From the NCBI RefSeq assembly GCF_001436305.1, contig NZ_AZFO01000022.1, forward strand, positions 1 to 38,472: a stretch of 38,472 nt of DNA, read 5' to 3'. Shown here one piece after another: positions 8,899 through 15,844 of the stretch. The position numbers and the translations under genes were made by a program. The stretch comes from Lactobacillus ultunensis DSM 16047. GTDB lineage: Bacteria; Bacillota; Bacilli; Lactobacillales; Lactobacillaceae. The notes below the pieces were generated by a model. The model was not told where the DNA came from. It made no database searches and was given only the letters and a program-made list of their open reading frames with translations. How positions within the stretch are numbered: the first letter of the stretch is position 1; the number at the start of each line of letters is the position of its first letter.

Positions 8899-9868
8899 GT
8901 TGAATAGCGAAGAGCAATTGGCTTTTTTAGATTATTTAAAGCACAGCTTAGATAATGGTTTTTCATTGATTAATTCAATTGAATTGATGCCAGCTTTGTG
9001 GCCGAAGCGTGAAGAGTTGATGCAAAAGTTAGCCGATCAGATGAAAGAGGGAGCGAGTTTTAGTACTGAGTTGGTTAAACTAGTTTTTTCAAAAACAACA
9101 GTAACTCAGGTGAATCTTGCTTTGCAACAAGGGAATCTAACGGAGTGCTTGAATCAATTAGCAACCTTGAACAGATTAAAGCAGGAGCAGGTTAAGAAAT
9201 TACGATCCGAATTGTCATACCCATTGGTTTTGGCAATTATGATGGTCATCTTGCTTGTTTTTATGCAGTCATTTGTTTCAACCCAATTTAGTAGCACCAG
9301 TGAGCATTCAGGTGACATTGTGATGTTAGGATTAATTGTTTTAGTTATGACAGGGATTTATTTCTTTGTACGAATTGTCAATTTGCTAAACAAGCAGGAT
9401 TATGAATCGATGAAAAAACTGGTGAAGTATCCCATTATTGGCCCAGTAATTGCACTGTATGTTAATTATTTGTTGGTCTACGATATTGGGATGCTATTGG
9501 CAAGTGGCTTTTCATTGCAGAGAATGTGTGAATATGCTTCAGAACAAGAACGAGGATCGTTGCAACAGGCTTTAGGACAGAAGATTGGGCATCAATTGGC
9601 TGAAGGTAGAAGTCTAGAGGAGATTGTTGAACAGGAAGAATTTTTACCTAATAGTCTGTTGATTTTGTTGCAAACAGGATCAGAAAGAAAAAGTCTTAGC
9701 CAGAGATGTTTGATTCTAGGACGGAGTCTTTTTCTAGATTTGACGGAGAAAATTGAAAAATTAGTAGTAAATGTACAACCAGTCTGTTTTATTTTGATTG
9801 GTTTGTGCATTATTGGTATGTATTTGAAATTGTTATTGCCTATGTATTCAATGATGCAAGGCATTTAG
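8864..9868 (+). CDS. comGB: ComGB, pseudopilus inner-membrane platform protein
   Basis: 334 residues of the GspF/PilC fold: two cytoplasmic helical domains, each followed by membrane segments. The first pair is at about 120-140 (YPLVLAIMMVILLVFMQSF) and 151-169, and the last is near the C-terminus (VCFILIGLCIIGMYLKLLLP). It anchors ComGA and pseudopilin assembly in the membrane. GTG 8864 and the adjacent ATG 8867 both follow GGGAGGAG (8850-8857) at workable spacing, so the start is uncertain by one codon. The overlap with comGA implies translational coupling. Confidence 0.92.
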   Translation: MMKYISNSNKDRLNSEEQLAFLDYLKHSLDNGFSLINSIELMPALWPKREELMQKLADQMKEGASFSTELVKLVFSKTTVTQVNLALQQGNLTECLNQLATLNRLKQEQVKKLRSELSYPLVLAIMMVILLVFMQSFVSTQFSSTSEHSGDIVMLGLIVLVMTGIYFFVRIVNLLNKQDYESMKKLVKYPIIGPVIALYVNYLLVYDIGMLLASGFSLQRMCEYASEQERGSLQQALGQKIGHQLAEGRSLEEIVEQEEFLPNSLLILLQTGSERKSLSQRCLILGRSLFLDLTEKIEKLVVNVQPVCFILIGLCIIGMYLKLLLPMYSMMQGI

Positions 9869-9877
9869 GAGTAAAAA

Positions 9878-10225
9878 ATGAATAAGAAGATGAAACGGTA
9901 TTTACTAAATATTTTGGCAAAGAGTCGTCGCCAAGAGGGCTTCACTTTGATTGAAATGGTAGTCGTGATTGCGATTATTGTAATTTTGATTTTGTTAATT
10001 GTACCCAATCTGATTGATCAGAAAAAGAAGGCAGACGATAAAACGAGTGATGCATTCAGAACCACGATTCAGACACAGGTTGAGCTCTACAAAGATGATA
10101 AAGGCAAAAAGCCTACTACTTTAATGGATTTGGAAAAAGAGGGTTATTTAACCTTAGATCAAATAACTAGAGCTAAAGAAAAGAAGATCACTATTGAAAA
10201 TGGCGAAGTTACTAAACCGAAATAG
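9878..10225 (+). CDS. comGC: ComGC, major competence pseudopilin
   Basis: 115 residues. A basic leader of 21 residues ends at Gly21, then FTLIEMVVVIAIIVILILL is the type IV pilin N-terminal helix. The prepilin peptidase (ComC, not in this window) should cut between Gly21 and Phe22, leaving Glu at position 5 of the mature protein. The remaining domain is small and polar with many Lys and Asp. The ATG is preceded by AGGAG at 9868. It lies nine bases after comGB and overlaps comGD by 26 bases. This is the main subunit of the transformation pseudopilus. Confidence 0.95.
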   Translation: MNKKMKRYLLNILAKSRRQEGFTLIEMVVVIAIIVILILLIVPNLIDQKKKADDKTSDAFRTTIQTQVELYKDDKGKKPTTLMDLEKEGYLTLDQITRAKEKKITIENGEVTKPK

Positions 10226-10628
10226 CATTCTAGCTTTTACACTCATTGAAACGCTTATCACTTTAAGTATTTGTTGTGGTATTTTGCTGATTGGTAGTTT
10301 TCAGCTTCGAAGGTATCAACAACGAATGATCTTTGATAGCACGGTAAAAGAAGTAAGCACCACAATAGAACAAGCATCACGTTTTAGCGTTATTACTGGT
10401 GAAAGTATTTTAGTTATATTTTCACCACAAGAACATTATTTAAAAATATTAGGTGGTCATTGTGACAAATTAGTAAAAATAGACAAGGGCATTCATATTA
10501 GTAATTTGGATAAATTCACTTTTTGTAATAATGGATCATCTAGACCTAGAACTATTGAAATTACTGGCTTTGGATTTACAAAAAAGATGAAATATCAGAT
10601 GCAATGGGGACGAGTGACTGAACAATGA
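10200..10628 (+). CDS. comGD: ComGD, minor competence pseudopilin
   Basis: 142 residues. The leader MAKLLNRNSILA is followed by FTLIETLITLSICCGILLIG, a type IV pilin helix. Ala rather than Gly precedes the cleavage site, a change accepted in some ComGD proteins. The C-terminal part is beta-rich with two Cys (GHCDKL and FTFCNNGSS) that could form a disulfide. ATG 10200 overlaps the end of comGC; a TTG two codons earlier is the alternative start. The ribosome site (AAGAAG) is weak, so coupling to comGC is likely. The last four bases overlap comGE (ATGA type). Confidence 0.88.
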   Translation: MAKLLNRNSILAFTLIETLITLSICCGILLIGSFQLRRYQQRMIFDSTVKEVSTTIEQASRFSVITGESILVIFSPQEHYLKILGGHCDKLVKIDKGIHISNLDKFTFCNNGSSRPRTIEITGFGFTKKMKYQMQWGRVTEQ

Positions 10629-10891
10629 GGATAAAAGGATTTTTAATGATGGAAAGCTTTATGGCAATTATGATTGCCACCATTGCAGTAAGCTGCCTTT
10701 ATTTAACCGTTGCAGAAAATCAAAAGAATGGACGAGAAATTGAATTAAAAACTGATCGTGCATATGCTTATCATGTTTTGACCGAGAGCAATTTGGATCA
10801 GGTAATGGTTCATGATCGAATCTATGAGAAGGCGGGGCACAACTATGTTTATGACAGGGATGCTAAGCAGAAATTTGCAGTTGCGGGCTAA
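10625..10891 (+). CDS. comGE: ComGE-like minor pseudopilin
   Basis: 88 residues with a very short leader (MRIKG), then FLMMESFMAIMIATIAVSCLYL, a pilin-type helix with Glu at position 5 after the expected Gly5/Phe6 cleavage. The rest is polar and short. It starts with an ATGA overlap on comGD. Assignment rests mainly on operon position and the pilin motif, because ComGE proteins diverge strongly. It overlaps the 5' end of comGF. Confidence 0.78.
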   Translation: MRIKGFLMMESFMAIMIATIAVSCLYLTVAENQKNGREIELKTDRAYAYHVLTESNLDQVMVHDRIYEKAGHNYVYDRDAKQKFAVAG

Positions 10892-11399
10892 GGGATTTAT
10901 GTTGGCAGAAGCACTATTTTCTTTATTTGTGACAATTTTAGTTTTGTTTATTTTGCAGAATTTATTAATGAGTATTAAAAGAGCGAACCTAGATCAGAAT
11001 CATCACGTGAATGAAGTTGCTTATGCCTATGTGCAGTTAAATCGTTTTATGCGAGATAAGGATACTAAGTTGGTTTATCCTGTTCGAGATGATGCTAATT
11101 CGTCTTTTACGGCTTTTACTAAAGTAGATAAAAATAAGAAAGAAAAGATCTATCGTATAACGCATTATGCGAAAAAACATGTATTAAAGGTGTCTAATTC
11201 TGAAACAGGTGGTTACATGCCACTAATTTTCAATATTCAAAAAGCAGAATTTAAAACTACAAAAGATCAGATTATTATCCGTGTAACTGAGTACGATAAA
11301 GGCAAGTCAGATCTTATCTTTCAACTGGATGAAAAACCTGAGGAAAGGGATGCAGATGAAAAGGAGAAAAAACAAAATAAAAGGAAGCGCGCTCTTTAG
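10860..11399 (+). CDS. comGF: ComGF-like minor pseudopilin
   Basis: About 179 residues from ATG 10860. The pilin motif AKGFMLAEALFSLFVTILVLFIL follows a short leader and has Glu at position 5 after the Gly/Phe cut. The start is uncertain: ATG 10860 has no properly spaced ribosome site, TTG codons at 10875 and 10881 are alternatives closer to the motif, and an upstream ATG at 10812 would give an unusually long leader. Initiation probably relies on coupling with comGE, which ends at 10891. The C-terminus is very charged (EKPEERDADEKEKKQNKRKR). ComGF in other species works with GD, GE and GG as a tip complex. Confidence 0.78.
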   Translation: MLSRNLQLRAKGFMLAEALFSLFVTILVLFILQNLLMSIKRANLDQNHHVNEVAYAYVQLNRFMRDKDTKLVYPVRDDANSSFTAFTKVDKNKKEKIYRITHYAKKHVLKVSNSETGGYMPLIFNIQKAEFKTTKDQIIIRVTEYDKGKSDLIFQLDEKPEERDADEKEKKQNKRKRAL

Positions 11400-11511
11400 T
11401 AGCGTACTTGTCTTGTTAACCGCTTTATTGTTTATCAAAATGTACCAAGACATTTATCGTGCCAGTATGGAAAATAATATTATGATCATGAAGTATCTTA
11501 CGAGTGAATAA
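11356..11511 (+). CDS. comGG: ComGG-like small pseudopilin (51 aa)
   Basis: 51 residues from ATG 11356, seven bases after AGGAAAGG, overlapping comGF. It begins MKRRKNKIKGSALFSSVLVLLTALLFIKMYQ: a basic leader, then a Gly followed by a hydrophobic helix, but without the usual Phe at +1 or Glu at +5. ComGG proteins are known to lose these signatures. It is much shorter than typical ComGG (about 100-120 residues), so it is either a lineage-specific mini form or a truncation. Assignment is by position as the last comG gene. Confidence 0.6.
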   Translation: MKRRKNKIKGSALFSSVLVLLTALLFIKMYQDIYRASMENNIMIMKYLTSE

Positions 11512-11517
11512 CTTTTC

Positions 11518-11546
11518 TTGCACCACCATCGACCTTTCTTTAAAAT
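11518..11546 (+). promoter_or_regulatory. Promoter of ytxK-ackA
   Basis: TTGCAC (11518-11523), a 17-base spacer and TAAAAT (11541-11546). This lets ytxK-ackA be expressed independently of the competence operon, which ends only seven bases earlier with no terminator between. Confidence 0.62.
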
Positions 11547-11570
11547 AGTTTAGGTATGGAGGGCGACTCA

Positions 11571-12572
11571 ATGGAAAATTTTGAAAAACTTTTTAATCAA
11601 TTCTTGGACTGTGTCCAAACTTTGCAAACGGCTTTGAATGTTTCATTTACTGAAGCTTTAGTAGAAACATTTGATAACTTGGAACAAGGTAAGATTAAAG
11701 TTGAAAATGGTGCGCCAGATCACGCAACTGTTGAAAAATTAAGCAAGAAATATCAGGCACTTAATTACGATCAAATTAGTCAAAAAGACAAGGCACAAGT
11801 TTTCACTTTCCTAACTTTGAAAGCTGTTAACGATGATGGTTTGAATGCCAATCAAATGCCAACTCCACCTGCAATTTCTACTGTGATAGCAATGCTCATG
11901 CACAAATTGCTTAAGGATGAAAAGATGGAAGTTGTTGATCCAACAGTGGGTACAGGCAACTTGCTTTTTTCAATTGTGGCACAATTAAAGGCGCTTAATC
12001 ATTCTAAAGATAATTATCAATTGGTTGGTATCGACAATGATGAAGAGATGCTTAATTTAGCTGATGTCGCTGCTCATTTGAATGATATTGACATTGAACT
12101 TTACTGCCAAGATGCTTTGATGCCATGGATGTGTCCTAATGCGGATGCCATCGTTAGTGATTTACCAATCGGTTATTATCCTATTGATAATAATGCTAAG
12201 AATTTTGAAAATAGAGCTAAGAAAGGTCATTCTTTGGCCCACTTATTATTAATTGAACAAATTATTAAAAACTTGAAGCCAAATGGCTATGCCTTTTTAG
12301 TGGTTCCTAAATCTATTTTGTCTGGCAAGATTGGCGCGGACTTTATGCCTTGGTTGACTAAAAAAGTATACTTAAAGGCAATCGTAGAATTACCCGATGA
12401 CATGTTTAGAAATAAATTCAATCAAAAGTCAATTTTAGTCTTCCAGAATCATGGTGATCAAGCCAAAGCTAGTGAGGTATTGCTATCCAAGCTTGATTCT
12501 TTGAAGAAAGAAGAATCTTTGATTCGTTTTAATGTGAAATTGAACGAGTGGTATAATAAAATTCTTCATTAG
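11571..12572 (+). CDS. ytxK: YtxK-like class I SAM-dependent DNA methyltransferase
   Basis: 333 residues. An N-terminal helical part is followed by a Rossmann methyltransferase core: motif I DPTVGTGNLLFS (Asp123), an acidic GIDNDEEMLNLA, and the catalytic motif IV DLPIGYYP (Asp197), a variant of the NPPY signature of N6-adenine methylases. No restriction subunit or specificity gene lies nearby. The gene is next to ackA, the same pairing as ytxK-ackA in Bacillus, which suggests a housekeeping rather than a restriction role. The ATG at 11571 follows GGAGGG; an ATG at 11556 lies before that site and is rejected. Confidence 0.86.
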   Translation: MENFEKLFNQFLDCVQTLQTALNVSFTEALVETFDNLEQGKIKVENGAPDHATVEKLSKKYQALNYDQISQKDKAQVFTFLTLKAVNDDGLNANQMPTPPAISTVIAMLMHKLLKDEKMEVVDPTVGTGNLLFSIVAQLKALNHSKDNYQLVGIDNDEEMLNLADVAAHLNDIDIELYCQDALMPWMCPNADAIVSDLPIGYYPIDNNAKNFENRAKKGHSLAHLLLIEQIIKNLKPNGYAFLVVPKSILSGKIGADFMPWLTKKVYLKAIVELPDDMFRNKFNQKSILVFQNHGDQAKASEVLLSKLDSLKKEESLIRFNVKLNEWYNKILH

Positions 12573-12618
12573 TCCGTGAAGCACTTAACTTTAATTGAAA
12601 GAAGAGGAAAATATTTTT

Positions 12619-13803
12619 ATGAAAAAAGTTTTGGCAATTAACTCTGGTAGTTCATCATTCAAGTACAAGTTATTCTCTTTGCCAGATGAAAAGGTAATTG
12701 CAAAAGGTATGGCTGATCGTGTTGGCTTAGACGATGCTTCTTTTGAAATTAAATTAGCTGATGGCACTGGTCATGTTGAAAAAACCGAGATTCCTGATCA
12801 AGAAGCTGCAGTAAACTTATTGATTAAGTTTTTAAAGCAATTCCACGTAGTTGAAGATTTAAGTGAAATTGTAGGTGTGGGTCACCGAGTTGTTAATGGT
12901 GGCGAATACTTTAAAGATTCAACTATTATTACTAAAGAAAATCTTCACCAAATCTATGAATTGGAAGATTATGCTCCACTTCATAACCCAGCAGAGGGTC
13001 GTGGTATTGAAGCATTCATGAATGTATTGCCAAATGTTCCTCAAGTTGCCGTTTTTGATACTACTTATCATCGTAACCTTGATCCAGTTCATTATTTATA
13101 CTCATTGCCATATGAATATTATGAAAAATATGGCGTACGTAAATACGGTGCTCACGGTACCTCAATTCGCTACACTGCACCACGTGCTGCAGAATTAATG
13201 GGCAAGGATTTGAAAGATTTAAAATTAGTCATTTGTCACTTAGGTTCAGGTGCTTCAATTACTGCTGTTAAGGATGCTAAGTCATTTGATACTTCAATGG
13301 GATTCAGTCCAGTTGCCGGAATTACAATGGCTACTCGCACGGGTGATATTGACCCTTCACTTATTCAACACTTGATGCACGTTGAACATAAGACAATGGA
13401 TGAAATGATCTACATTTTAAACCATAAATCAGGTTTGCTTGGTTTATCAGGTATTTCTCCAGACATGCGTGATGTCAGAGAAAGCGATAGTGATCGCGCA
13501 AAGCTTGCAAGAAAAATCTTTATTAATCGTATTGTTCGCTACGTTGGAGCATATATTGCCGAAATGGGTGGTGTAGATGCAATTATCTTCACTGCCGGTA
13601 TTGGTGAACACGATGTTGGTGTTCGTAAGTCTGTAATGGATGCATTTAAGTACATGGGTGTTGAGCCTGATTACGAAGCTAACGAAAAGAATGAAGAAGG
13701 ATTTATTTCCAAACCTGATTCCAAAGTTAAGGCAATGGTAATTCCAACTAACGAAGAATTAATCATTGAACGTGATGTAGTTCGTTTAACTCACATTAAT
13801 TAA
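12619..13803 (+). CDS. ackA: Acetate kinase
   Basis: 394 residues, the normal length. It converts acetyl-phosphate plus ADP to acetate plus ATP, the substrate-level ATP step of heterofermentative and mixed-acid metabolism. Family motifs in order: VLAINSGSSSFKYKLF (nucleotide/phosphate loop), GHRVVNGG, HNPAEGRGIEA, FDTTYH, YGAHGTS, LGSGASITAV, DTSMGFSP, ATRTGDIDP and FTAGIGEHDVGVR. The start is ATG 12619, ten bases after GAGGA; an in-frame TTG at 12595 precedes that site. It is 46 bases after ytxK and probably co-transcribed. The tmRNA gene with its own promoter follows. Confidence 0.97.
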   Translation: MKKVLAINSGSSSFKYKLFSLPDEKVIAKGMADRVGLDDASFEIKLADGTGHVEKTEIPDQEAAVNLLIKFLKQFHVVEDLSEIVGVGHRVVNGGEYFKDSTIITKENLHQIYELEDYAPLHNPAEGRGIEAFMNVLPNVPQVAVFDTTYHRNLDPVHYLYSLPYEYYEKYGVRKYGAHGTSIRYTAPRAAELMGKDLKDLKLVICHLGSGASITAVKDAKSFDTSMGFSPVAGITMATRTGDIDPSLIQHLMHVEHKTMDEMIYILNHKSGLLGLSGISPDMRDVRESDSDRAKLARKIFINRIVRYVGAYIAEMGGVDAIIFTAGIGEHDVGVRKSVMDAFKYMGVEPDYEANEKNEEGFISKPDSKVKAMVIPTNEELIIERDVVRLTHIN

Positions 13804-13832
13804 GCATATTAGTCGCGTATTATGCAGGTCTA

Positions 13833-13841
13833 TGCTACAAT
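13833..13841 (+). promoter_or_regulatory. Extended -10 promoter of ssrA
   Basis: TGCTACAAT (13833-13841) is a TGn-extended -10 box 15 bases before the mature tmRNA 5' end. The -35 region is poor, as is common for extended -10 promoters. Confidence 0.5.
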
Positions 13842-13855
13842 AGATATCGTCTCAA

Positions 13856-14219
13856 GGGGATGTTTTGGGATTCGACAGGCGTAGACCCGCATTGACTGCG
13901 ATTCGTAGGTTACGTCTACGTAAAAACGTTACAGTTAAATATAACTGCAAATAACAAAAATTCTTACGCATTAGCTGCTTAATTTAGCGCATGCGTTGCT
14001 CTTTGCCGGCTTACTCGTGACCAGCACTGAGTATCAACTTAGCGAGTTACGTTTAACTACCTCACCTGAATAGTTGAAAAGAGTCTTAACAGGTTAGCTA
14101 GCTCATCCTAGCCCTGTTATATGGCGTTTTGAGCTAGTGAAGTTCAAGTAATATAACTATGATCGTAGAGGTCAGTGACGAGATGCGTTTGGACAGGGGT
14201 TCAATTCCCCTCATCTCCA
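13856..14219 (+). ncRNA. ssrA: tmRNA
   Basis: Transfer-messenger RNA of about 364 bases that frees stalled ribosomes and tags their products for proteolysis. The 5' GGGGATG (13856-13862) pairs with CATCTCC (14212-14218) to form the Ala-type acceptor stem. The T arm GGACAGGGGTTCAATTCCCC is just before the 3' end, and TTTTGGGATTCGACAGG is the conserved 5' segment. The tag reading frame starts with the resume codon GCA at 13947 and ends at TAA 13980-13982, encoding ANNKNSYALAA. No CCA is encoded after discriminator A14219, so CCA must be added. The gene lies between ackA and a long-stem terminator. Confidence 0.96.
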
Positions 14220-14230
14220 TTTGTAAAAAA

Positions 14231-14278
14231 GTGCTTTAATGTTGACGGCTTGAAAACGTTGATATTAAAGCATTTTTG
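14231..14278 (+). terminator. Terminator of ssrA
   Basis: A 17-bp stem, GTGCTTTAATGTTGACG (14231-14247) against CGTTGATATTAAAGCAT (14257-14273) with G-T wobbles, followed by TTTTTG. Confidence 0.88.
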
Positions 14279-14393
14279 TTTTCTCAATTTTTCTGAAATT
14301 AAATAAAAATGCAAAAATAGACTTCATATTTTTACTAAAGCGTAAACGAGTTAATTAAAAGTTTTTAATTGGAATACAAGATATAATCAATAC

Positions 14394-14447
14394 ATATTCT
14401 AATAAATTAGTGAAGCGGACTATCAAACAAGATAGTCCGCCTTTTTT
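14394..14447 (+). ncRNA. Possible very short transcript (about 50 nt)
   Basis: A perfect TATAAT at 14382-14387 is followed 28 bases later by the perfect hairpin GCGGACTATC/GATAGTCCGC (14415-14440) and CTTTTTT. No ORF lies between. Transcription from this box would give a roughly 50-base RNA made almost entirely of a terminator hairpin. No convincing -35 box is visible, so this is a candidate only. The alternative is a leftover terminator of a deleted gene. Confidence 0.3.
14415..14447 (+). terminator. Strong plus-strand terminator
   Basis: A 10-bp perfect stem (14415-14424 with 14431-14440) and a run of six T. There is no T run on the opposite strand, so it acts only on plus-strand transcripts. 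It shields the leftward gene from ssrA read-through. Confidence 0.85.
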
Positions 14448-14452
14448 AATTA

Positions 14453-14499
14453 TCAAAAAAGCATCTTATAGCAAGATGTCTTGTACTATAAAGATGCTT
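14453..14499 (-). terminator. Terminator of the leftward 83-codon gene
   Basis: On the minus strand AAGCATCTTTATAG pairs with CTATAAGATGCTT, with one unpaired base in the stem, around the central bases, followed by a TTTTTT run. The stem overlaps the stop codon at 14498-14500. Confidence 0.75.
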
Positions 14500-14749
14500 A
14501 TTTAGTAACTAAATTTGAAATTATCGTAGTAATTACAGAAATAGCAATACCACCTACGACTGTGTATAGCAACCAGTTTATTTTTTCTTTGTTACTAATA
14601 GCCGTATTTTTAATATCATGTAGTTCAATCTCATTTTTATTGAACTCGGTTTTTAAATTATCGTTCAATTCAGCAAACTGATTATCCATTCTATGAAGAA
14701 TCTTTTCAGTATTTGCTTCTAATTCTTGATAAGTTACATATTTGTCCAT
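14498..14749 (-). CDS. XhlA/holin-like small coiled-coil membrane protein
   Basis: 83 residues. Residues 1-55 are charged and helical with heptad-like spacing (NTEKILHRMDNQFAELNDNL), then one membrane segment at about 59-77 (WLLYTVVGGIAISVITTII) and a short polar end. This is the layout of XhlA-type hemolysin/holin accessory proteins of phages, and also of some unrelated small membrane proteins. The ATG has a strong GGAGGTGA upstream on the minus strand. It is a single gene with its own terminator, sitting just downstream of ssrA, whose 3' end is a frequent phage integration site. No other phage gene is near. A prophage remnant is plausible but unproven. Confidence 0.6.
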   Translation of the reverse strand: MDKYVTYQELEANTEKILHRMDNQFAELNDNLKTEFNKNEIELHDIKNTAISNKEKINWLLYTVVGGIAISVITTIISNLVTK

Positions 14750-14862
14750 GGGTGGTTCACCTCCGTTACCACCATTATCTCTTACTATTGAAGAGAAATC
14801 TATATACTTTCATAAATCTCTATCCATACCCATAAGTTATAGTATTACCTTAAAAATAAGTA

Positions 14863-14892
14863 TTAAACATTATTACTACTGACTCATATAAT
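14863..14892 (+). promoter_or_regulatory. Promoter of the DUF3737 gene
   Basis: TTAAAC (14863-14868), an 18-base spacer and a perfect TATAAT (14887-14892), about 55 bases before the start codon. Confidence 0.55.
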
Positions 14893-14946
14893 ATAAGCAG
14901 AGCAACTTACTAAAAATAACCATGTTAATAGTGAGAAGGAAAAATA

Positions 14947-15837
14947 ATGACACAAATTAAAAATAGATATTTTGAGGGCGAAAGAATACTTTATGGTTTA
15001 GAAAATGCAGATCTAGATGGCATTACTTTTGGTAAAGGAGAGTCACCTTTAAAGGAAGCCAAAAACATTAATCTAAAGAATTCAATTTTTCAATGGAAAT
15101 ATCCACTCTGGTACGATGAAAATGTCAAAGTGGAAAATACTACATTTGAAACGATGTCACGTAGCGGGATCTGGTATACCAAAAATATCACTATCAAAAA
15201 TAGTGCGTTGCAAGCACCAAAATTATTCAGAAGAGCTAGTTACATTGACTTAGATAATGTCCACTTTGCGGATGCTCAAGAAACAATGTGGACTTGCGAT
15301 CATATTAAGATTACTAATTCGCAAATCAATGGTGATTATTTTGGTAAAGATAGCAAGAATATCTACCTTGATCATGTTAGCGTTGTTGGTAACTATGTCT
15401 TTGATGGTGCAGAAAACATTGAAGTTCACAATTCAACCTTCGTATCTAAAGATGCTTTCTGGAATTGCAAAAACGTCACGATCTATGATTCAACCATTGA
15501 TGGTGAATATCTAGCCTGGAATACGGACAATATTAAGTTCATTAATTGTAAAATTGAAAGTGATCAAGGTTTGAACTATATTGATCAGCTTGAAATCAAG
15601 AATAGTGCACTCATTCATACAGACTTAGCTTTCGAAAAAGTTTCTAACATGGATGTGGAACTGACTAGCAAGATCGATAGCGTGAAGAATCCAATCTCTG
15701 GCAAGCTTAGAACTCCTGAGATCGGTACGTTGATTATAGATCTGAATAAGATTGATCCTACTAAAACAACTATTGATTGTCCTAAGATTGATAAAAAAGT
15801 TGATCAATCAGATATGAATCAAGAACCAAAGGATTAG
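14947..15837 (+). CDS. DUF3737-type right-handed beta-helix protein
   Basis: 296 residues with no signal peptide, so cytoplasmic. The N-terminus (RYFEGERILYGLENADLDGITFGKGESPLKEA) and repeated rungs of about 20 residues ending in N-S/N-T/D-S steps (ITIKNSAL, IKITNSQI, IEVHNSTF, VTIYDSTI, IKFINCKI, LEIKNSAL) match the DUF3737 family, which is predicted to fold as a pectate-lyase-like beta-helix. No catalytic residues are assigned to the family. ATG 14947 follows GAGAAGGA. It is seven bases from the MalY/PatB-type gene and surely co-transcribed, which hints at a linked role, but the role is not known. Confidence 0.8.
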   Translation: MTQIKNRYFEGERILYGLENADLDGITFGKGESPLKEAKNINLKNSIFQWKYPLWYDENVKVENTTFETMSRSGIWYTKNITIKNSALQAPKLFRRASYIDLDNVHFADAQETMWTCDHIKITNSQINGDYFGKDSKNIYLDHVSVVGNYVFDGAENIEVHNSTFVSKDAFWNCKNVTIYDSTIDGEYLAWNTDNIKFINCKIESDQGLNYIDQLEIKNSALIHTDLAFEKVSNMDVELTSKIDSVKNPISGKLRTPEIGTLIIDLNKIDPTKTTIDCPKIDKKVDQSDMNQEPKD

Positions 15838-15844
15838 TGATAAT

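Noticed and set aside
10812-10859. ATG 10812 as the comGF start
   Set aside because: It would give a leader of nearly 30 residues, has no ribosome site and lies deep inside comGE.
11571-12572. ytxK as the methylase of a restriction-modification defence system
   Set aside because: There is no restriction or specificity subunit, and its place next to ackA matches the housekeeping arrangement in other Firmicutes.
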